A program made the translations under genes and the position numbers. Positions 1 to 10,305 of a DNA stretch of 64,000 nucleotides are shown in pieces. The notes under the pieces are model-generated. The model made no database searches. It was not told where the DNA came from and was given only the letters and a program-made list of their open reading frames with translations. Positions within the stretch are counted from its first letter, which is position 1; each line of letters opens with the position of its first letter. This DNA comes from Pseudomonas sp. WN033. GTDB taxonomy: Bacteria; Pseudomonadota; Gammaproteobacteria; Pseudomonadales; Pseudomonadaceae. The stretch covers positions 25,364 to 89,363 of the forward strand of contig NSKG01000013.1 in NCBI GenBank assembly GCA_002287035.1, read 5' to 3'.

Positions 1-1441
1 TCGCACGCAGCCCCGGGGCTATCAGGCTCAGCCCCAGCTCATCCGACCAGCGCCACTGCAACGCTCCCTCGGCCCGCTGGTAGCGCCAGGCCTGGGGAAA
101 CAGTCGTGGCAGATGGATTGCCCAGTCCTCGCTGGCGACTCGCAGCTCGCCCTCAGCAGGGCTACCACTCAGGCTGCCGCTCACTCCTTCAAAGGCCGGC
201 ACCGCTTCCCAGGCCGAGACCCCGACCCGATCAAGCCGGGCCTGCAGTTGCAAGGTGCGCCAGTCACGCCAGTCGCTGGTTCCGTTCAGTTGCACATCGC
301 GCAGGGTTCCCCGGGGTGCCAGGGTACTGATGACTTCGGCGGTCAGCTCGTGCTCGATCAAACCCGGTAACCACTGACCCAAACGCTCCAGCGGTAGCTG
401 GTCGACCCGGGCCAGCCAGGCTCCGGACTCCAGCTCACGCTGCAACTGAATCCGGGTTGCCGGCCAGATCTCTTCATCCAGGCGCATGCTCAGTTCGTCC
501 ACTCGCAGCGATTGCTGCCCGGCCTGCTCGCGCCACTCGAAACGGGCAACCAGATCATTGAGCACCGGCACCTGGCGCACCCCATTCAGTTCCAGCTGCG
601 GGCTGATCAGCAACCCCTGCAGATGATCCAGACGCTGATGCTGCCAACTACCCCAGAGTTGCCCACCAGCCACCAGCGTCTGGATCTGCATGCGCTCCAT
701 CCAGGCAGGCGGCAACCAGCGGCCCCAGTTGGTCGCCGGCAACTCCAGGAAAAACCCCAATGACAGGCGCTGCCAGTCCAGCCCGGGCATCAGGGCACTG
801 GCCTGCCAGCGCAGCCGTTCACCATCAGGCAGGTTGACCTGACCATCGAGTCGATGCCAGTTGGGGCCATTGAGCAGGGTCAGATCGCCTTCGCTGAACA
901 CCCAGTCAGGCTGCTGCCAGGGGCTGATGCGAATCTGGGTTTCAAGCAGGGTGATCCGCCGTTGGCTGGAGAGCAAGCGCAGGGCCTCATCCAGCCCAGC
1001 CAGTTGGGCGCTCTGGCCACCCAGGCCGTGCACCTGCCAGTGGCCATCGGCGTTTTCGCTCAGTTCCAGTTCCAAGCCCTGAATCTGCAGCGCATCCATC
1101 ACCGGCCGGCGTTGCCAGAGGCTGGCAAACAGATCGAGTCGGGCGGTTACGTTGTCCAGGGCAAACAGTACCGGGCTGTCGGGATCGAGGTCGGCATGCA
1201 CCTGCAAGCCACGCAGCTTGAACACCGGCTGCCCGCCCTGCATCTCGCCCTGCAGGCGCTCAAGGTGGATGGCCCGGCCGCTCAGTTGCTCGGCCTTGGC
1301 CACCAGCTCAGCCTGGTAGTCGGCCACCACTGGCATGAACTGGCGACCCAGGCTGACGTAAATCGCGGCCAGCAGCAGCCAGCCCACCAGAAGCAGGATC
1401 AGCCCATCCAATAGGCGTCGCAGCCAGGTTTGCCAGAGCAT
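1..1441 (-). CDS. yhdP: YhdP family AsmA-like envelope protein (N-terminal part, runs off the window)
   Basis: An open minus-strand frame begins with ATG at 1441, 16 bp after the rng stop, and continues without a stop past base 1, giving about 480 residues. It starts MLWQTWLRRL, has one hydrophobic segment at about residues 13-30 (inner-membrane anchor), and continues as periplasmic AsmA-like sequence (LSGRAIHLERLQGEM, then repeated beta-rich stretches). YhdP (TIGR02099/DUF3971) proteins are giant bridge-like proteins implicated in phospholipid movement to the outer membrane, and lie next to rng in Pseudomonas and enterobacteria. Family and position agree. The C-terminal two thirds are outside the window. 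It is probably cotranscribed with mreBCD-maf-rng. Confidence 0.88.
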   Translation of the reverse strand, partial: MLWQTWLRRLLDGLILLLVGWLLLAAIYVSLGRQFMPVVADYQAELVAKAEQLSGRAIHLERLQGEMQGGQPVFKLRGLQVHADLDPDSPVLFALDNVTARLDLFASLWQRRPVMDALQIQGLELELSENADGHWQVHGLGGQSAQLAGLDEALRLLSSQRRITLLETQIRISPWQQPDWVFSEGDLTLLNGPNWHRLDGQVNLPDGERLRWQASALMPGLDWQRLSLGFFLELPATNWGRWLPPAWMERMQIQTLVAGGQLWGSWQHQRLDHLQGLLISPQLELNGVRQVPVLNDLVARFEWREQAGQQSLRVDELSMRLDEEIWPATRIQLQRELESGAWLARVDQLPLERLGQWLPGLIEHELTAEVISTLAPRGTLRDVQLNGTSDWRDWRTLQLQARLDRVGVSAWEAVPAFEGVSGSLSGSPAEGELRVASEDWAIHLPRLFPQAWRYQRAEGALQWRWSDELGLSLIAPGLRA

Positions 1442-1457
1442 CGGGTTCACCCGTTCA

Positions 1458-2915
1458 TCACATCAACACCACGTCGTACTGTTCCTGGGTATACATGGTT
1501 TCCACCTGAAACTTGATCGGCCGCTCGATAAACAGCTCAAGATCGGCGACATTGCCTGATTCTTCGTCAAGCAAACGATCAATGACCGATTGCGAAGCCA
1601 GTACCATGTAGGCATCGGCCTGGTAGGCTCTGGCTTCACGCAGGATTTCGCGGAAGATTTCGTAACACACGGTTTCCGGGGTTTTCTGAATCCCCCGCCC
1701 CTGACAACTTGGACAAGGCTCACAGAGCACCTGTTCCAAACTTTCGCGGGTCCGCTTGCGGGTCATCTGCACCAGACCCAGCTCAGTGATGCCGATGATG
1801 TTGGTTTTGGCATGATCGCGTTCGAGCTGCTTTTCCAGGGTCCGCAGTACCTGGCGCTGGTGATCCTCGTCTTCCATGTCGATGAAGTCGATGATGATGA
1901 TCCCGCCCAGATTGCGCAGGCGCAGTTGCCGGGCAATCGCCGTGGCCGCCTCAAGGTTGGTCTTGAAGATGGTTTCTTCAAGGGTCCGGTGGCCGACGAA
2001 GGCCCCGGTATTGACGTCGATGGTGGTCATCGCCTCAGTCTGATCGATTACCAGATGGCCGCCGGACTTGAGCATGACCCGTCGTTCCATGGCCTTCTGG
2101 ATCTCATCCTCGACGCCATAGAGGTCAAAGATCGGCCGTTCGCCGGGGTAGTGCTCGAGCTTTTCCTCAATCCCCGGCATCAGTTCCTGAACAAACTGCT
2201 CGATCTTCTGGAAGGTTTCCCGCGAGTCGATCCTGATCTTCTCAATCCGCGGATTGACCAGATCGCGCAGGGTGCGCAACGCCAGGGCCAGATCCTCGTA
2301 CAGCACCGAAGGCGCCGGCGCCTGACTCATCTGCTGGGAGATCTGCTGCCAGAGCCGACGCACATAGCGGATATCGACCAGGATATCCTCCTCCCGCGCG
2401 GCCTCGGCAGCGGTACGCAGAATGAAACCACCGGCCTCTTCAACACCTTCATCTTCGACACAGTGGGCAACGATCTGCTTGAGCCGCTCACGCTCGGCTT
2501 CATCTTCGATTTTCAGCGAAATCCCCACATGCGGAGTCTTGGGCATATACACCAGATAACGCGAAGGTACCGACAGATGGGTGGTCAGCCGTGCGCCCTT
2601 GGTGCCGATCGGGTCCTTGGTCACCTGCACCACCAGCGACTGGCCCTCATGCACCAGCGAACTGATCGGCTCGACCGCCGTACCCTCGCGCTCGGAGATT
2701 TCCGAGGCATGGATAAAGGCCGCACGCTCCAGGCCGATATCGACAAACGCAGCCTGCATGCCGGGCAAAACCCGCACGACCTTGCCTTTGTAGATATTGC
2801 CGACGATGCCACGACGCAGGGTCCGCTCGACATGGACCTCTTGCAACACCCCGTTTTCGACCAGGGCCACCCGGGTTTCCATTGGGGTGACGTTGATCAG
2901 AATTTCTTCGCTCAT
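1458..2915 (-). CDS. rng: Ribonuclease G
   Basis: 485 residues, the normal RNase G length. RNase G is a 5'-end-dependent endoribonuclease that matures the 16S rRNA 5' end and takes part in mRNA turnover. An S1 RNA-binding domain spans about residues 35-120 (GNIYKGKVVRVLPGMQAAFV). The catalytic metal ligands expected from RNase E are present as Asp300 (TTIDVNTGAFVG) and Asp343 (IIIDFIDM), and the zinc-link motif CPSC is at 401-404. The C-terminal scaffold of RNase E is absent, so this is RNase G. The ATG at 2915 is preceded by an AGGAG-type ribosome site. It lies between maf and yhdP on the same strand. Confidence 0.97.
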   Translation of the reverse strand: MSEEILINVTPMETRVALVENGVLQEVHVERTLRRGIVGNIYKGKVVRVLPGMQAAFVDIGLERAAFIHASEISEREGTAVEPISSLVHEGQSLVVQVTKDPIGTKGARLTTHLSVPSRYLVYMPKTPHVGISLKIEDEAERERLKQIVAHCVEDEGVEEAGGFILRTAAEAAREEDILVDIRYVRRLWQQISQQMSQAPAPSVLYEDLALALRTLRDLVNPRIEKIRIDSRETFQKIEQFVQELMPGIEEKLEHYPGERPIFDLYGVEDEIQKAMERRVMLKSGGHLVIDQTEAMTTIDVNTGAFVGHRTLEETIFKTNLEAATAIARQLRLRNLGGIIIIDFIDMEDEDHQRQVLRTLEKQLERDHAKTNIIGITELGLVQMTRKRTRESLEQVLCEPCPSCQGRGIQKTPETVCYEIFREILREARAYQADAYMVLASQSVIDRLLDEESGNVADLELFIERPIKFQVETMYTQEQYDVVLM

Positions 2916-3052
2916 AGGCTCTCCTGCTCAATTCATACTGGCAGAATACCGGTGAATGGAGCTGTGCAACAGCGATCACTGAGATAGAGTCAGCCAATCA
3001 ACCGATTCGTTGAAGGCTGGTTGGAAGTTCAGCTAGCCACCGGGGCCAGGGT

Positions 3053-3078
3053 CTGTTGGCACTAGCTACTGCCAACAG
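3053..3078 (-). terminator. Hairpin at the maf stop (possible attenuator)
   Basis: CTGTTGGCA and TGCCAACAG form a perfect 9-bp inverted repeat with an 8-nt loop that contains the maf stop codon. No T-run follows on the minus strand, so it is at most a partial terminator or an RNA-stabilising stem in the maf-rng spacer. Confidence 0.3.
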
Positions 3079-3647
3079 GCAACCCCGAACTGGGCCAGTA
3101 ATTGCGCAGTTTCCATCAAGGGCAATCCGACCACCGCGCTGTAGCTGCCGTCGATCCGCTCGACAAAGATCGCGCCCAGCCCCTGAATGCCATAGGCCCC
3201 GGCCTTGTCCTGAGGCTCACCGCTAGCCCAGTAGGCTTCGATCTCGGTCTCGCTCAGGTCCCGGAACCAGACCCGGGTTTCCACATGCAGACTCAGACAG
3301 CGCCCGCTCTGCGCCACGGCGACCGCCGTGAGCACCCGATGCTCACGCCCGGACAGAGCCCGCAACATCTCCAGCCCCTGCTGACGGTCAGTCGGCTTGC
3401 CGAGAATCTGCTCGCCCAGCACCACGGCGGTATCCGCCGCCAGTACCACCGCGCCATCGGCAACCTGCGCCAGCCCGGCCTGGACCTTGTCGGCCGTCAC
3501 CCGCAATACATAGGCCTCAGCCGACTCGCCGGCCAGTTGCTGCTCATCGACCGAACACACCAGCCGCTGGCAAGGCACACCGATCTGAGCCAGCAGTTCA
3601 CGCCGACGCGGAGAGGCTGAGGCCAGGTACAGGGGTTCAGTAGACAT
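3066..3647 (-). CDS. maf: Maf-family nucleoside triphosphate pyrophosphatase (dTTP/UTPase, YhdE type)
   Basis: Hydrolyses non-canonical or selected NTPs to NMP and pyrophosphate; the YhdE subgroup prefers dTTP, UTP and modified pyrimidines. The start was set at ATG 3647 ([19 protein letters not shown]), because an upstream in-frame extension would lie deep within mreD and lacks family similarity; this gives 193 residues, the family length. [10 protein letters not shown] is the substrate-binding N-terminal motif and points to the YhdE rather than the YceF subgroup. The catalytic-base region is [16 protein letters not shown]. The 5' end overlaps the mreD 3' end by 11 bp, consistent with translational coupling in mreBCD-maf-rng. 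Confidence 0.95.
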   Translation of the reverse strand: MSTEPLYLASASPRRRELLAQIGVPCQRLVCSVDEQQLAGESAEAYVLRVTADKVQAGLAQVADGAVVLAADTAVVLGEQILGKPTDRQQGLEMLRALSGREHRVLTAVAVAQSGRCLSLHVETRVWFRDLSETEIEAYWASGEPQDKAGAYGIQGLGAIFVERIDGSYSAVVGLPLMETAQLLAQFGVACWQ

Positions 3648-4110
3648 GGAAGCGTTTACGCAGCACCGACAGGACCGACGAGACCCATGGCCAGAGGAAT
3701 ACACTGACCAGCGCCGGCATCAGGAACAGCAGGGTCGGCGGCCGGTTGCCGCTCAGGCTGTTGAGCCACAGCAGCACCATCTGGGCGATGCCCAGAACCG
3801 GCAGCATTACCAGGCTCTGCTGCCACAACGGGAAACGCCGGATACGCTGATGCAGCAACAGCACCAGCCAGGCCACCAGGGTCATGACCAGTGCATGCTG
3901 GCCAAACAACTCGCCGTACAGTACATCGGTCGCCAACCCGCTGACCCAGGCGGTCAGCAGGCCGACCCGGTGAGGCAACGCCATCACCCAGTAGGCCAGC
4001 ACCATCGCCAACCACATCGGCCGCCCCAGATCCAGCGGCGAGGGCATCGGCATGATGCTCAATAACAGAGCGGCGAGAATGCTCAAGGCGATCAACAGGC
4101 TATTGCGCAT
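3637..4110 (-). CDS. mreD: Rod shape-determining protein MreD
   Basis: 157 residues of mostly hydrophobic sequence with about five predicted transmembrane helices, as in MreD, the membrane component of the elongasome that works with MreC and MreB in lateral wall synthesis. Start chosen at ATG 4110 ([10 protein letters not shown]), because the GAGGAG ribosome site sits about 8 nt upstream; a GTG two codons earlier would be too close to it. It overlaps the mreC stop by about 11 bp and the maf start by 11 bp. Position and hydropathy are the main evidence, as MreD sequences are poorly conserved. Confidence 0.93.
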   Translation of the reverse strand: MRNSLLIALSILAALLLSIMPMPSPLDLGRPMWLAMVLAYWVMALPHRVGLLTAWVSGLATDVLYGELFGQHALVMTLVAWLVLLLHQRIRRFPLWQQSLVMLPVLGIAQMVLLWLNSLSGNRPPTLLFLMPALVSVFLWPWVSSVLSVLRKRFHVY

Positions 4111-5101
4111 CGCCACTCTCCTCTGAAGCCTGGTCGGCAGTTTCAGCTGCTACCGGCTCGGCAACCTGCTCGCCCTCATCCTGCTCGCCATTCTGTTCTT
4201 GCTCATTCGCCAGCTCCAGCGCCGGCAGCACTTCGCCATAGGCACTTTCCGGGCTGAATACCAGCAACATGTAACGACTGCGATTGAGCTGTGCGGTAGG
4301 TGCCACCTTGACCTCGGCAAACGGATGCCCGGGATCACGATCCACAGCGACCACCCGGCCAACCGGGTAACCGGCCGGAAAACGCTGCCCCAGACCGGAG
4401 CTGACCAGAATGTCGTCGACCCGGATATCGGCGGTATCGCCAACATAGCGCAGCTCCAGATATTCGTTGTTGCCGGTCCCGGCGGCGATGGCCCGCAGGC
4501 CGTTGCGGTTGACCTGCACCGGCAGACTGTGGGCGGCGTCGGTAATCAGCAAAACCCGGGCGGTATGCGGCATAACCTCGACCACCTGGCCCATCAGGCC
4601 GCTGGCGTCCAGCACTGGCTGGCCAAGGAACACGCCATCGCGCTCACCCTTGTTGATCATCAGGCGCTGGGTAAAGGGATTGGGGTCGACACCGATCAGT
4701 TCAGCCACCAACACCCGCTCATCTACCAACGAGGAGGAGTTGAGCAGTTCACGCAGACGCACGTTCTGCTCGGTCAACGAGGCCAGCTTCTGCAGTTGAC
4801 GCTGAATCAGCAGCGACTCGGCGCGCAGCCGTTCATTCTCGGCAATCAGCTCGGCCCGGCTGGAAGTCAGTTGGTGAAAGGTGTCCCAGGTCCGGGCCGG
4901 AACTTCGGCCACGTAATACAGCGGTGTCAGCAGCAGGCCGAGCTGAGCGCGCAGCGGTTGCAGCGCCGCGAACCGAGCGTCGATAACCATCAACACAACG
5001 GATAGCACCGTCAGTGCGAACAGTCGTACGCCCAGTGACGGTCCCTTGATGAATAGCGGTTTAATGGCGGGTCTCCCATTGCGCCACGGGTTGACAACCA
5101 C
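4100..5101 (-). CDS. mreC: Rod shape-determining protein MreC
   Basis: Bitopic inner-membrane protein whose periplasmic part links the MreB cytoskeleton to PBP2/RodA. One transmembrane helix (FALTVLSVVLMVIDARF), a coiled coil (about residues 75-120, including ENERLRAESLLIQRQLQKLA) and the MreC beta domains (GVDPNPFTQRLMINKGERDGV, SSGLGQRFPAGYPVG) appear in order. The last 50 residues are Glu-rich and low complexity. The start is uncertain. The frame opens with GTG at 5101, which has only a weak ribosome site, whereas the conserved part (IKPLFIKGPSLGVRL) begins at an ATT codon at 5065 with GGGAGA 6 nt upstream. It follows mreB by 46 bp. Confidence 0.93.
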   Translation of the reverse strand: MVVNPWRNGRPAIKPLFIKGPSLGVRLFALTVLSVVLMVIDARFAALQPLRAQLGLLLTPLYYVAEVPARTWDTFHQLTSSRAELIAENERLRAESLLIQRQLQKLASLTEQNVRLRELLNSSSLVDERVLVAELIGVDPNPFTQRLMINKGERDGVFLGQPVLDASGLMGQVVEVMPHTARVLLITDAAHSLPVQVNRNGLRAIAAGTGNNEYLELRYVGDTADIRVDDILVSSGLGQRFPAGYPVGRVVAVDRDPGHPFAEVKVAPTAQLNRSRYMLLVFSPESAYGEVLPALELANEQEQNGEQDEGEQVAEPVAAETADQASEESGDAQ

Positions 5102-5147
5102 AAGTCCGGCAGACTGCCACCAGGCGAGCCTGCCGGATCACAGCGAA

Positions 5148-6511
<1,364 letters not shown>

Positions 6512-6799
6512 ATGGCCTTTGACCGCTCCGATGTGGAAAAGATCGCCCATCTGGCCCGCATCGCCATCAGCGAGGACGAGATCCCCGCCACCACTGCCAA
6601 GTTGTCCGGCATTCTCGGTCTGATCGACCAGATGCAGGCCGTGGACACTACCGGCATCGAGCCGCTGGCCCATCCGCTGGAAACCACCCAGCGCCTGCGT
6701 CCGGACAGCGTGACCGAGCAGAATCAGCGCGATGCCTACCAGGCCATCGCTCCGGCGACCGAAGCCGGGCTGTATCTGGTACCTAAGGTGATCGAATAA
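6512..6799 (+). CDS. gatC: Aspartyl/glutamyl-tRNA amidotransferase subunit C
   Basis: 95 residues. GatC stabilises the GatA-GatB interface of the enzyme that converts misacylated Asp-tRNA(Asn) and/or Glu-tRNA(Gln) to the amide form. The start is ATG 6512 ([17 protein letters not shown]), preceded by GGAGA; the upstream in-frame sequence is not family-like. The conserved region [15 protein letters not shown] is present. First gene of gatCAB, 23 bp before gatA. Confidence 0.96.
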   Translation: MAFDRSDVEKIAHLARIAISEDEIPATTAKLSGILGLIDQMQAVDTTGIEPLAHPLETTQRLRPDSVTEQNQRDAYQAIAPATEAGLYLVPKVIE

Positions 6800-6822
6800 T
6801 CCGTCGCGACGAGAGTTTCCCC

Positions 6823-8274
6823 ATGCATGAGAAAACCCTGGCCGAGCTATCTCAGGCCCTGCGCAGCAAGGCGATTTCCAGCGTCGAGCTGACCCAGCAC
6901 TACCTCAAGCGCATCGAGCAGTTCGATGGCACGCTTAACAGCTACATCACCGTAACCCCGGAACTGGCCCTGGAACAGGCCCGCGCCGCCGACGCGCGAA
7001 TCGCCGCCGGTGACGCTGGCCCACTGACCGGCATTGCCCTGGCACACAAGGACCTGTTCTGCACCCAAGGCGTGCGTACCAGTTGCGGCTCGAAGATGCT
7101 CGACAACTTCATTGCCCCCTACGAATCCACCGTGACCCAGCGTTTTATCGACGCCGGCACAGTGATGCTGGGCAAGACCAACATGGACGAATTCGCCATG
7201 GGCTCGTCGAACGAATCGAGTTTCTATGGCCCGGTGCGCAACCCCTGGAACAGCGAACACGTCCCCGGTGGCTCATCCGGCGGCTCAGCGGCTGCCGTGG
7301 CCGCCCGGCTGTGCGCAGCGGCCACCGGTACCGATACTGGCGGCTCGATCCGCCAGCCGGCCGGTTTCACCGCCCTGACCGGACTCAAGCCGACCTATGG
7401 TCGGGTCTCGCGCTGGGGCATGATCGCCTACGCATCGAGCCTCGACCAGGGCGGCCCTATGGCCCGCAACGCCGAAGACTGCGCCCTGTTGCTGCAGGCC
7501 ATGGCCGGTTTCGACCCGAAGGACTCGACCAGCGTCGATGCCCCGGTGCCGGACTACTCGGCCAGCCTCAACGACTCAGTCAAGGGTTTGCGCATCGGTT
7601 TGCCCAAGGAATACTTCAGCGCCGGACTGGACAGCGCTACCGCCGCCGCTATCGAAGCCGCCGTCAAGCAGTTCCAGGCTCTTGGGGCCGAGATCAAGGA
7701 AATCAGCCTGCCCAATGCCGAACTGGCAATCCCGGCCTACTACGTAATCGCCCCGGCCGAGGCCTCGTCCAACCTGTCACGTTTTGACGGTGTGCGTTTC
7801 GGCTATCGCTGCGACAGCCCGGCAGATCTGACCGACCTCTACACCCGCTCACGCGGCGAAGGCTTCGGCGCCGAGGTCAAGCGACGGATTCTGGTCGGCA
7901 CCTATGCGCTGTCGGCCGGCTACTACGACGCTTACTACCTCAAGGCCCAGAAGATCCGCCGACTGATCAAGAACGACTTCATGGCCGCCTACGAGCAGGT
8001 CGACGCAATCCTGTGCCCAACCTCACCAACCCCGGCCTTCCGCATCGGTGAAAAAATCGACGATCCGGTCAGCCTGTACCTGACCGATATCTACACCATC
8101 ACCGCCAACCTCGCCGGCGTGCCTGGCATTGCCCTGCCGGCCGGGTTCGCCAATGGTCTGCCAATTGGCATGCAGTTACTCGGACCCTACTTCAGCGAGG
8201 CGCGCCTGCTGAACATCGCCCACCAGTACCAGCAGCACACCGACTGGCATACCCGCGCACCCGCAGGTTATTGA
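6823..8274 (+). CDS. gatA: Aspartyl/glutamyl-tRNA amidotransferase subunit A
   Basis: 483 residues. GatA is the glutaminase subunit, releasing ammonia that travels to GatB. It belongs to the amidase-signature family with the Ser-cisSer-Lys triad visible as Lys76 (ALAHKDLF), Ser151 ([11 protein letters not shown]) and Ser175 ([12 protein letters not shown]). Its length is usual and the frame intact. It is followed after 18 bp by gatB with GAGGACTGAGGAC between. In Pseudomonas the complex mainly makes Asn-tRNA(Asn); whether it is also needed for Gln cannot be told from this window. Confidence 0.98.
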   Translation: MHEKTLAELSQALRSKAISSVELTQHYLKRIEQFDGTLNSYITVTPELALEQARAADARIAAGDAGPLTGIALAHKDLFCTQGVRTSCGSKMLDNFIAPYESTVTQRFIDAGTVMLGKTNMDEFAMGSSNESSFYGPVRNPWNSEHVPGGSSGGSAAAVAARLCAAATGTDTGGSIRQPAGFTALTGLKPTYGRVSRWGMIAYASSLDQGGPMARNAEDCALLLQAMAGFDPKDSTSVDAPVPDYSASLNDSVKGLRIGLPKEYFSAGLDSATAAAIEAAVKQFQALGAEIKEISLPNAELAIPAYYVIAPAEASSNLSRFDGVRFGYRCDSPADLTDLYTRSRGEGFGAEVKRRILVGTYALSAGYYDAYYLKAQKIRRLIKNDFMAAYEQVDAILCPTSPTPAFRIGEKIDDPVSLYLTDIYTITANLAGVPGIALPAGFANGLPIGMQLLGPYFSEARLLNIAHQYQQHTDWHTRAPAGY

Positions 8275-8292
8275 GAGGACTGAGGACAGACT

Positions 8293-9741
8293 ATGCAATG
8301 GGAAATCGTCATCGGCCTGGAAATCCACGCCCAGCTGACCACCGCCTCGAAGATCTTCTCCGGCAGCGCCACCACCTTCGGCGCCGAGCCCAACACCCAG
8401 GCCAGCCTGGTTGACCTGGGCATGCCCGGCAGCCTGCCGGTGCTCAATGCCCAGGCAGTTAAGAACGCGATCAAGTTCGGCCTGGCGGTGGATGCCGAGA
8501 TCGGCATGACCAACGTGTTCGCGCGCAAGAACTACTTCTACCCGGACCTGCCCAAGGGCTACCAGATCAGCCAGATGGAACTGCCGATCGTCGGCAAGGG
8601 CCACCTCGACATCACCCTGGAGGATGGCACGGTCAAGCGCGTCGGGATTACCCGGGCACACCTGGAAGAAGACGCTGGCAAGAGCCTGCACGAAGACTTT
8701 CACGGCATGACCGGCATCGACCTGAACCGCGCCGGCACCCCGCTGCTGGAGATCGTCTCCGAACCGGACATGCGCAGCGCCAAGGAAGCGGTGGCCTATG
8801 CCAAGACCATCCACTCGCTGGTGCGCTATCTGGGCATCTGCGACGGCAACATGGCCGAAGGCTCGCTGCGTTGTGACTGCAACGTCTCGGTGCGGCCCAA
8901 GGGCCAGGCCGAGTTCGGCACCCGCTGCGAGATCAAGAACGTCAACTCGTTCCGCTTTATCGAAAAGGCCATCAACCATGAGGTGCAGCGCCAGATCGAC
9001 TTGATCGAGGACGGTGGCAAAGTAGTGCAGGAAACCCGCCTGTACGATCCGAACAAGGACGTCACCCGCTCCATGCGCAGCAAGGAAGAAGCCAACGACT
9101 ACCGCTACTTCCCCGATCCGGACCTGCTGCCGGTGGTGATTGAGCCAGCGTTCATCGAGTCAGTACGTGGCGAGCTGCCGGAGCTGCCGGCGCAGAAGCG
9201 CGAGCGCTTCGAAAGCCAGTTCGGCCTGTCGGCCTACGACGCCAGCGTCCTGTCAGCCCAACGTGAGCTGGCTGACTACTTCGAACAGGTCCAGCAGAGC
9301 TGCGGCGACGCCAAACTGGCGGCCAACTGGGTTATGGGCGAGCTGTCCAGCCTGCTCAACAAGGCCGATCTGGAGATCGACCAGTCGCCGGTCAGCGCTG
9401 CGCAACTGGGCGGTCTGATTCAGCGAATCCAGGACAACACCATCTCCGGCAAAATCGCCAAGATGGTGTTCGAGGCGCTGGCCAATGGCGAGGGTGATTC
9501 AGCCGATGCGATCATCGAAGCCAAGGGGCTCAAGCAGGTGACCGACAGCGGCGCCATCGAAGCCATGCTCGACGAGGTGCTGGCCGCCAACGCTGCTCAG
9601 GTCGAACAGTACCGCGCCAGCGACGAGGCCAAGCGCGGCAAGATGTTCGGCTTCTTCGTCGGCCAGGCAATGAAAGCCTCCAAGGGCAAGGCCAACCCGC
9701 AACAGGTCAACGAGCTGCTGAAGAAAAAGCTCGAAGGCTGA
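8293..9741 (+). CDS. gatB: Aspartyl/glutamyl-tRNA amidotransferase subunit B
   Basis: 482 residues. GatB binds and phosphorylates the misacylated tRNA and carries out transamidation. The N-terminal catalytic cradle begins [13 protein letters not shown], with the conserved blocks [16 protein letters not shown] and [15 protein letters not shown]. The helical and YqeY-like tail domain occupies about residues 330-482 and ends [12 protein letters not shown], as in the family. Last gene of the operon; a modest GGCGTG/CACGCC stem follows at about 9757-9777 without a T-run. Confidence 0.98.
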   Translation: MQWEIVIGLEIHAQLTTASKIFSGSATTFGAEPNTQASLVDLGMPGSLPVLNAQAVKNAIKFGLAVDAEIGMTNVFARKNYFYPDLPKGYQISQMELPIVGKGHLDITLEDGTVKRVGITRAHLEEDAGKSLHEDFHGMTGIDLNRAGTPLLEIVSEPDMRSAKEAVAYAKTIHSLVRYLGICDGNMAEGSLRCDCNVSVRPKGQAEFGTRCEIKNVNSFRFIEKAINHEVQRQIDLIEDGGKVVQETRLYDPNKDVTRSMRSKEEANDYRYFPDPDLLPVVIEPAFIESVRGELPELPAQKRERFESQFGLSAYDASVLSAQRELADYFEQVQQSCGDAKLAANWVMGELSSLLNKADLEIDQSPVSAAQLGGLIQRIQDNTISGKIAKMVFEALANGEGDSADAIIEAKGLKQVTDSGAIEAMLDEVLAANAAQVEQYRASDEAKRGKMFGFFVGQAMKASKGKANPQQVNELLKKKLEG

Positions 9742-9809
9742 CCCTCAGGCGACCGGGCGTGGTCACAGATCACGCCACGGCACTGGCTCATTTAAGGTAG
9801 GAGGCTGTC

Positions 9810-10208
9810 ATGCGCCGGACTGCGCTGCTTGGTGTGCTGTTAACCCTGCTGGCCTGCAGCAGTGCGCCAGCTGTGGCCAGCCATGGCAACAGCATTGAGG
9901 CCGACTGGAGCGAAGTCGGCAAAGCCTCGTTCTATTCTTCCCGTCTGCATGGCCGCCGCACCGCCAGCGGCGAGCCCTATGACCAGGGCGCCATGACCGC
10001 CGCTCACCCCAGCCTGCCGTTCGGCACCCTGGTGCGGGTCACAAACCTCAACAACGGCCGCAGCGTGGTGCTGCGGATCAATGACCGCGGACCTTTTGTC
10101 GGTGGCCGGGTGATCGATGTTTCTCGGGTTGCCGCCGAACAGCTCGGCATGGTCCGCGCCGGCAGCGTCCGGGTCCGGGTCGAACTGGAGATCGAAGACA
10201 CGCTCTGA
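9810..10208 (+). CDS. RlpA-like double-psi beta-barrel lipoprotein
   Basis: 132 residues: signal peptide with lipobox LLAC (Cys16), then a single double-psi beta-barrel domain of RlpA type ([62 protein letters not shown]). RlpA of P. aeruginosa is a lytic transglycosylase acting on denuded glycans at the septum, but it also carries a C-terminal SPOR domain, which is absent here. This is therefore a short RlpA paralogue, likely a lipoprotein acting in the periplasm; catalytic activity is an inference from the conserved domain. It has an AGGAGG ribosome site. Confidence 0.85.
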   Translation: MRRTALLGVLLTLLACSSAPAVASHGNSIEADWSEVGKASFYSSRLHGRRTASGEPYDQGAMTAAHPSLPFGTLVRVTNLNNGRSVVLRINDRGPFVGGRVIDVSRVAAEQLGMVRAGSVRVRVELEIEDTL

Positions 10209-10240
10209 GCACCCGGTCTGCCCCGCCAGCACCTGCCCGC

Positions 10241-10260
10241 TATACTGAACGCAACGTTCA
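10241..10260 (+). promoter_or_regulatory. -10 box overlapped by a palindromic operator (BCCT gene)
   Basis: TATACT (10241-10246) resembles a sigma-70 -10 element, and the perfect inverted repeat TGAACG-CAA-CGTTCA (10246-10260) begins on its last base. The geometry suits repression. The half-site TGAACG resembles those of TetR-family BetI operators, which control choline genes; assignment to BetI is inferred from the neighbouring transporter. No clear -35 is visible. Confidence 0.45.
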
Positions 10261-10305
10261 CTGGCCGTCCCCAGCGGAACGGCCCGGCATGCCAAGGATT
10301 CTGCA

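Noticed and set aside
1590..2987. 465-codon plus-strand frame opposite rng
   Set aside because: Antisense to the complete RNase G gene, His/Asp/Gln-rich translation without domain; a by-product of high GC third positions.
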